In this document: positions 7,231-10,641 of the stretch, piece after piece
Numbering within the stretch: the stretch's first letter is position 1
How the letters are laid out: each line of letters opens with the position of its first letter
Origin: Promethearchaeia archaeon
Lineage (GTDB): Archaea; Asgardarchaeota; Lokiarchaeia; Sigyniarchaeales; SOKP01
NCBI GenBank assembly: GCA_029856375.1
Contig: JAHQWX010000032.1
Coordinates: 1-10,641 of the forward strand
Length of the DNA stretch: 10,641 nucleotides
Direction of reading: 5' to 3'
Notes under the pieces: generated by a model
Told to the model about the DNA's origin: nothing
What the model saw: only the letters and a program-made list of their open reading frames with translations
The model's database searches: none
Position numbers and translations under genes: made by a program

Positions 7231-8141
7231 TTAATAATTACTAATTGGACATCTGTGCCTTCAACGACTGCGATATTCGCAGGATTTGGCGAAAACGGGC
7301 CTCGATAATCTTTAGATGAAAAAATAGTCAATAACCGATTGTTAAAATAATATCTATAGCCTTCAGGGGGATATATCTCGTGAGAACGAATAAGGAATTC
7401 GAAATTATACTTATTTATAAAATCGCTAAAGGCTTTATATCCAAATCGCTTTATGCCCTCCCCTCTAAAATTATCCGTAAAATGTGGAATAATTCTTTTT
7501 TGAATCGGATCGTTCCAGATCATTTGAAAAACTCCAAATGATACGTCTTTGTTATCCCTTATTCTGGTTGTTTTGTCTATATTTCTTAATTTATCTATAA
7601 TTTCTATGTCTTGAGGAATCCCTCCGTGTACGCAAAATACTTTCTTATTCACTATTGCACAAATAGAGAGAGTTTCGTATAAATCTAAAAGAGGTTTAAA
7701 ACGATCAATTTCTCCAAATTTAGAGAGTAGAACTTCAAAAAAACCGTAATATTGATTCATTTCTAGCGTTTCGTGATTTCCTTTAATTAAAAAGTAGCGT
7801 TCTGGTTCCAAAATCTTTAAAGAAAGTACATAGCACAAACACTCGAATTGATGTGGACCGCGATCTACAATATCTCCCAAAAATAGAACCTTTTCCGCGT
7901 TTAATTCGTCAATTTTTTTTTTGATCAATAATAACGATTCTAAATTTCCGTGTATATCGCCAATAACAACGATCTTATTATTAGGCAAAGATGCATTTAT
8001 TTCTAAAACATACGGCTCGTTTTCAAAAATTTCCTTACTCTTTTCAACGATATATAAAAATTCCTCTAAAGAGATATCTCTTGCCTTTTCAGGTGATTTA
8101 ATTATGGTGTCCAAGATTTTCAAGGAAAGGTCTCCAATCAT
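7227..8141 (-). CDS. PPP-family (PP1/PP2A-like) serine/threonine protein phosphatase
   Basis: This 304-residue metallophosphatase of the PPP superfamily dephosphorylates phospho-Ser/Thr proteins with a two-metal centre in characterised relatives. The canonical motifs appear in order and intact: GDIHG at 61-65 (D62, H64), GDIVDRG at 89-95 (D90, R94), GNHE at 121-124, HGG at 172-174 and RSHE at 252-255. Eukaryote-style extras are present: WNDP at 209-212, RGEGIKRFG at 226-234 and TIFSSKDYRGPFSPNPANIA near 272-291. These resemble the PP1/PP2A C-terminal active-site loop (family SAPNY...N.GA) more than short bacterial PPPs. Residues 1-45 form a helical N-terminal extension. There is no membrane segment or signal peptide, so it is cytoplasmic. 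ATG 8141 lies 16 bases after the stop of the GIFT-domain gene, without a clear Shine-Dalgarno, indicating co-transcription. Its 3' end overlaps the converging cyclotransferase-like gene. Confidence 0.94.
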   Translation of the reverse strand: MIGDLSLKILDTIIKSPEKARDISLEEFLYIVEKSKEIFENEPYVLEINASLPNNKIVVIGDIHGNLESLLLIKKKIDELNAEKVLFLGDIVDRGPHQFECLCYVLSLKILEPERYFLIKGNHETLEMNQYYGFFEVLLSKFGEIDRFKPLLDLYETLSICAIVNKKVFCVHGGIPQDIEIIDKLRNIDKTTRIRDNKDVSFGVFQMIWNDPIQKRIIPHFTDNFRGEGIKRFGYKAFSDFINKYNFEFLIRSHEIYPPEGYRYYFNNRLLTIFSSKDYRGPFSPNPANIAVVEGTDVQLVIIN

Positions 8142-8157
8142 GGTTGTTTTTAAGCGA

Positions 8158-9081
8158 TTACTCTTCCTCTTCTTCTTCCTTTTTCTCTTCTTTTAATCGA
8201 ATTTTTAATACTCTTAAGGCAAAATTGATTAGATCCTCAATATTTTTCCATTTTCCTTGATCCAACTGTTCTTTTAACCAATAGAACATGTCTTGCTCAA
8301 TTGGAACTGTCATGTAAATCGGAAGCCTCTCTTTCATATCGTCAGAATACGCTTTATTTAATAACCAAGATATTATGTTTGAAACCAATTTGAAATTATC
8401 TGCCTCGTTTATACCAAAATTTTTTTGAAGGCTTGAAAACAGAGCAAGGTTGCCAATGGACACTACTTTCCCCAATCCATATCTCGAGACCCCAATTACC
8501 GGGTATTCGTTATTCGACTCTTCAATCCATTCAGAACCGTTAAATATGGACCGCCACGAAGATTCTTTATTGGAACTGGCAATATAATCGACATCGACTT
8601 CTTCGCTTATAACGGATTCGTTTACCGTTATTGTACACCCACTAGAATGAACGATATTTCCTAAATCTCTAGTGATGAAATGCTTCTTAAAGTTTTGAAT
8701 GATTGGGCGCGAATTTTCGTTGGAAAAGTTTTCGTTGTCAAAAAGATGATCTGGATTAAAAGTGATTCCAAAATGCTTAGTCAATTCAGATAAATTATTT
8801 TTATTCTGGTGGTCTCCACCTTGGTCGTTGATTACTAGTAAACTTCCGCCTTGACTCGTATATTTCAATAGCTCAATTATTTCGTCTTTATCAATTTCGC
8901 TCTCAATGGGCAGTCCAATTATAAAAATCTCATATTTCGCTAATTTTTCTTCGTTAATTCCCGCTTCGATCTTTCCTAGCTTAAAATTAGAGTTAAATAA
9001 ATACTCAATAAAATCGTTATAAGCGGGGTCCTCAACTTTTAACCGATTATTATGCGAGTGATCAAATCCTATATTGGTCAT
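8158..9081 (-). CDS. GIFT-domain (GldG/IFT52-like) protein with C-terminal ribbon-helix-helix-like segment and poly-Glu tail
   Basis: The product has 307 residues. The N-terminal about 230 match the pattern of GIFT domains, a class I glutamine amidotransferase-like alpha/beta fold shared by gliding protein GldG and ciliary IFT52. Visible elements are DHSHNNRLKVED at 7-18, a helix ending EYLFNSNF, and strand YEIFIIGLP at 50-58. Then come LLKYTSQGGSLLVINDQGGD at about 71-90 and NLSELTKHFGITF at 96-108. VIGVSRYGLGKVVSIGN further on fits the late strands of the same fold. No catalytic Cys triad of true amidotransferases is evident, so a binding role is likelier. Residues 253-296 (strand YMTVPI, helix EQDMFYWLKEQLDQG, helix NIEDLINFALRVLK) look like a ribbon-helix-helix DNA-binding or dimerisation unit. 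The end is EEKKEEEEEE. There is no signal peptide or transmembrane helix. ATG 9081 is the first start after the promoter-like region, and this is the first gene of an operon with the phosphatase. Function is unknown; the fold call is by pattern. Confidence 0.7.
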   Translation of the reverse strand: MTNIGFDHSHNNRLKVEDPAYNDFIEYLFNSNFKLGKIEAGINEEKLAKYEIFIIGLPIESEIDKDEIIELLKYTSQGGSLLVINDQGGDHQNKNNLSELTKHFGITFNPDHLFDNENFSNENSRPIIQNFKKHFITRDLGNIVHSSGCTITVNESVISEEVDVDYIASSNKESSWRSIFNGSEWIEESNNEYPVIGVSRYGLGKVVSIGNLALFSSLQKNFGINEADNFKLVSNIISWLLNKAYSDDMKERLPIYMTVPIEQDMFYWLKEQLDQGKWKNIEDLINFALRVLKIRLKEEKKEEEEEE

Positions 9082-9221
9082 GTAGCTACTCGTCGTTTCG
9101 AATTTAGATTATTATATTATTTAATGTAGCTGAATTAATTTAAATTATATTAAAAAAAATAAGAATTAAATTATAATATATGATTCCCTTGAATTATTTT
9201 AAAAACGAGGTTTAATAACAA
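9082..9221. promoter_or_regulatory. Divergent promoter region between GIFT and 4-HBD genes
   Basis: This 140-base interval holds no open frame or RNA gene. On the minus strand a TATA-like element (plus-strand ATTATTATATTA, about 9108-9119) sits about 30 bases before the GIFT ATG. On the plus strand TTATAATATA (9171-9180), preceded by a purine-rich TFB-recognition-like stretch, would start transcription near 9200-9206, ahead of the dehydratase ATG. The 7-base TGTAGCT occurs at 9081-9087 and 9125-9131, flanking the minus-strand TATA; it may be chance. Confidence 0.5.
9207..9211 (+). promoter_or_regulatory. Shine-Dalgarno site of the 4-HBD gene
   Basis: GAGGT is complementary to the CCUCC-type anti-Shine-Dalgarno sequence and lies 10 bases before ATG 9222. 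It supports that ATG over the in-frame ATG at 9231. It is the clearest ribosome site in the window; most other starts here lack one. Confidence 0.55.
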
Positions 9222-10641
9222 ATGACTTTAATGACGCCCTCAGAATATTTAGAGTCGATAAAAAAGGATATTAATTTGTTTATGTTTGGTGAAAAGGTAA
9301 AAGAATTTTGGAATCATCCAATAATCCGACCGACAATAAACTCGACTGTAAAATCATACGAATTAGCACAAAATCCCGATTATCAAGATCTCATGCTAAC
9401 AAAATCTCACATGACAGGAGAGACTATCAACCGGTTTTGCCATATCCATCAGTCTGTGGACGATTTAATTAAAAAAGTACAAATGCAAAGGTTGATGGGA
9501 CAGAATACCGGTTGTTGTTTTGCACGATGCCCCGGAATGGATGCTGCTAACGCCATTTACAGCGTAACTTACGATACAGACAGAAAATACGGAACAAACT
9601 ATCACGAGAAGTTCAAGAAGTATTGGATTGAAGTCCAGAAGAAAGATTTATGCGTGGATGGAGCAATGACAGATCCTAAAGGAGATCGTTCCAAAAGGCC
9701 TTCTGAGCAAACAGATCCCGATTTATTTCTGCGCATAGCTGACGAAAGCGACGATGGAATTGTAGTTAGAGGTGCAAAAATACATCAAACAGGGTTCTTA
9801 AATTCTCACAAAGTTTTAGTTATGCCAACTCTTGCTATGAGATCGGGGGAAGAAGATTACGCGGTGAGTTTTGGAATAGATACAAATTCCAAAGGATTAA
9901 CGCTTGTTTACGGACGTCAACCTTGCGATACGAGGAAAATTGAAGATATAAAGATGGATGTGGGGAATCTAAAATATGGAATGCACGAAATTTTTGTAAT
10001 TTTTGAAGATGTCTTTGTACCTAACGAAAATATCTTCTTAAAGCGAGAAGTTGAATTTGCAGGAGAATTAGTGCAAAGATTTGCAGGATTCCACCGACAA
10101 TCGTATGGTGGGTGTAAATCTGGTGTGGGAGATACACTAATCGGCGCAGCTGTTTTAGCAGCTCAATATAACGGTGTGGAAAGAGCATCACATATAAGAG
10201 ATAAACTTGTTGAGATGGTTCACTTGAATGAAACGCTATTTTCTTGTGGAGTCGCATGTAGCGCGCTGGGTTTTCAAAGAGAAGCTGGAAATTACGAAGA
10301 AAATATGTTATTAGCTAATGTATGCAAGCAAAATGTTACTCGATTTCCATATGATATGGCTCGTTTGGCTGAAGATATTGCTGGAGGTATTATTTTAACG
10401 CTACCATCTGCAGCAGACTTTAAAAGTGAAGAAATCGGACCCTTACTTCAAAAATATCTTACCACTTGTGATGATATTACCGTAGAAGATAGGTTTAAGG
10501 TGCTAAGATTTCTAGAGAATCTAACTTACGGACAAACGGGTGTAAGCTTTAAAGGTGAATCTATGCACGGAGCGGGATCTCCCCAAGCCCAAAGAATCAT
10601 GATTTCACGCCAGGCAAATTTTGAAGAAAAGAAAAATCTCG
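9222..10641 (+). CDS. abfD: 4-hydroxybutyryl-CoA dehydratase (3' truncated by window)
   Basis: The frame is open from ATG 9222 to the window end, giving 473 codons of a family usually near 490, so only the last few residues are missing. The enzyme (EC 4.2.1.120, often with vinylacetyl-CoA delta-isomerase activity) converts 4-hydroxybutyryl-CoA to crotonyl-CoA by a radical mechanism using FAD and a [4Fe-4S] cluster. The cluster ligands known from Clostridium aminobutyricum (C99, C103, H292, C299) appear as C99 and C103 in TGCCFARCPGMD, and as H291 and C298 in FHRQSYGGCKSG. The associated active-site Tyr and Lys of that motif (Y295, K299) are kept. ESMHGAGSPQAQR near the end contains E446, which I align from memory with catalytic E455; the difference implies an eight-residue shorter loop before it. 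The protein is cytosolic and oxygen-sensitive. It acts in 4-aminobutyrate/4-hydroxybutyrate fermentation or in 4-hydroxybutyrate carbon-fixation cycles; the neighbours do not tell which. It is divergent from the GIFT/phosphatase operon and has its own TATA box and GAGGT ribosome site. Confidence 0.95.
   Translation, partial: MTLMTPSEYLESIKKDINLFMFGEKVKEFWNHPIIRPTINSTVKSYELAQNPDYQDLMLTKSHMTGETINRFCHIHQSVDDLIKKVQMQRLMGQNTGCCFARCPGMDAANAIYSVTYDTDRKYGTNYHEKFKKYWIEVQKKDLCVDGAMTDPKGDRSKRPSEQTDPDLFLRIADESDDGIVVRGAKIHQTGFLNSHKVLVMPTLAMRSGEEDYAVSFGIDTNSKGLTLVYGRQPCDTRKIEDIKMDVGNLKYGMHEIFVIFEDVFVPNENIFLKREVEFAGELVQRFAGFHRQSYGGCKSGVGDTLIGAAVLAAQYNGVERASHIRDKLVEMVHLNETLFSCGVACSALGFQREAGNYEENMLLANVCKQNVTRFPYDMARLAEDIAGGIILTLPSAADFKSEEIGPLLQKYLTTCDDITVEDRFKVLRFLENLTYGQTGVSFKGESMHGAGSPQAQRIMISRQANFEEKKNL

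Noticed and set aside
7921..8196. Plus-strand frame ending in a Leu/Phe-rich stretch that looks like a membrane helix
   Set aside because: It is the antisense of the phosphatase start and of the GIFT protein's poly-Glu tail; the Phe/Leu run is simply the complement of GAA/GAG codons.
9081..9131. Direct repeat of TGTAGCT as a regulator site
   Set aside because: Only 7 bases, one copy overlaps the start codon region of the GIFT gene, and chance occurrence in A/T-rich DNA is plausible; mentioned only in the promoter entry.

Overview
The window looks like a low-GC archaeal genome segment, most likely from an Asgard archaeon of the Lokiarchaeia type; that assignment is inference. Points for an archaeon are TATA-box-like A/T elements about 25-35 bases upstream of starts, T-tract terminators, an archaeal/eukaryotic RIO2 kinase, a single-domain Sm-like protein, TTG starts and tightly packed convergent genes. 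Points for an Asgard-type lineage are a eukaryote-like PPP phosphatase, a GldG/IFT52-type (GIFT) domain protein, a giant beta-rich secreted-looking protein and a 4-hydroxybutyryl-CoA dehydratase. No rRNA, tRNA, CRISPR array, insertion sequence or phage gene was seen.

Layout. Positions 2-4717 (+) hold the 3' part of one giant gene whose 5' end lies outside the window. The product is beta-strand-rich with many N-glycosylation sequons and repeated LEA-2-like units, so it is probably a cell-surface or secreted protein. A strong multi-T terminator follows. Positions 4826-5752 (+) encode RIO2, facing a small class I methyltransferase (5756-6319, -) across only 3 bases. A divergent A/T-rich promoter region (6320-6468) separates that methyltransferase from an LSm/Sm-like RNA chaperone gene (6469-6705, +). 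A gamma-glutamylcyclotransferase-like (AIG2) gene follows (6787-7230, +), preceded by a perfect 17-bp palindrome at its promoter/leader. It converges with, and overlaps by one TTAA, a two-gene minus-strand operon. Transcribed first in that operon is the GIFT-domain protein with an apparent C-terminal ribbon-helix-helix segment (9081-8158), then a PPP-family Ser/Thr phosphatase (8141-7227). A 140-base divergent promoter region separates this operon from the 4-hydroxybutyryl-CoA dehydratase gene (9222 to past the window end, +).

How the genes fit together. RIO2 (40S/30S-type ribosome maturation) and LSm (RNA chaperone) form a small information-processing neighbourhood, with the methyltransferase of unknown substrate between them. 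The phosphatase and GIFT protein are probably co-expressed and may form a signalling or regulatory pair. The dehydratase belongs to C4 metabolism (4-aminobutyrate/4-hydroxybutyrate fermentation or a 4-hydroxybutyrate carbon cycle). The giant protein is independent of the rest. The features most worth following up are the giant multi-unit LEA-2-like protein, the GIFT plus RHH fusion paired with a PPP phosphatase, and the palindrome upstream of the cyclotransferase-like gene.
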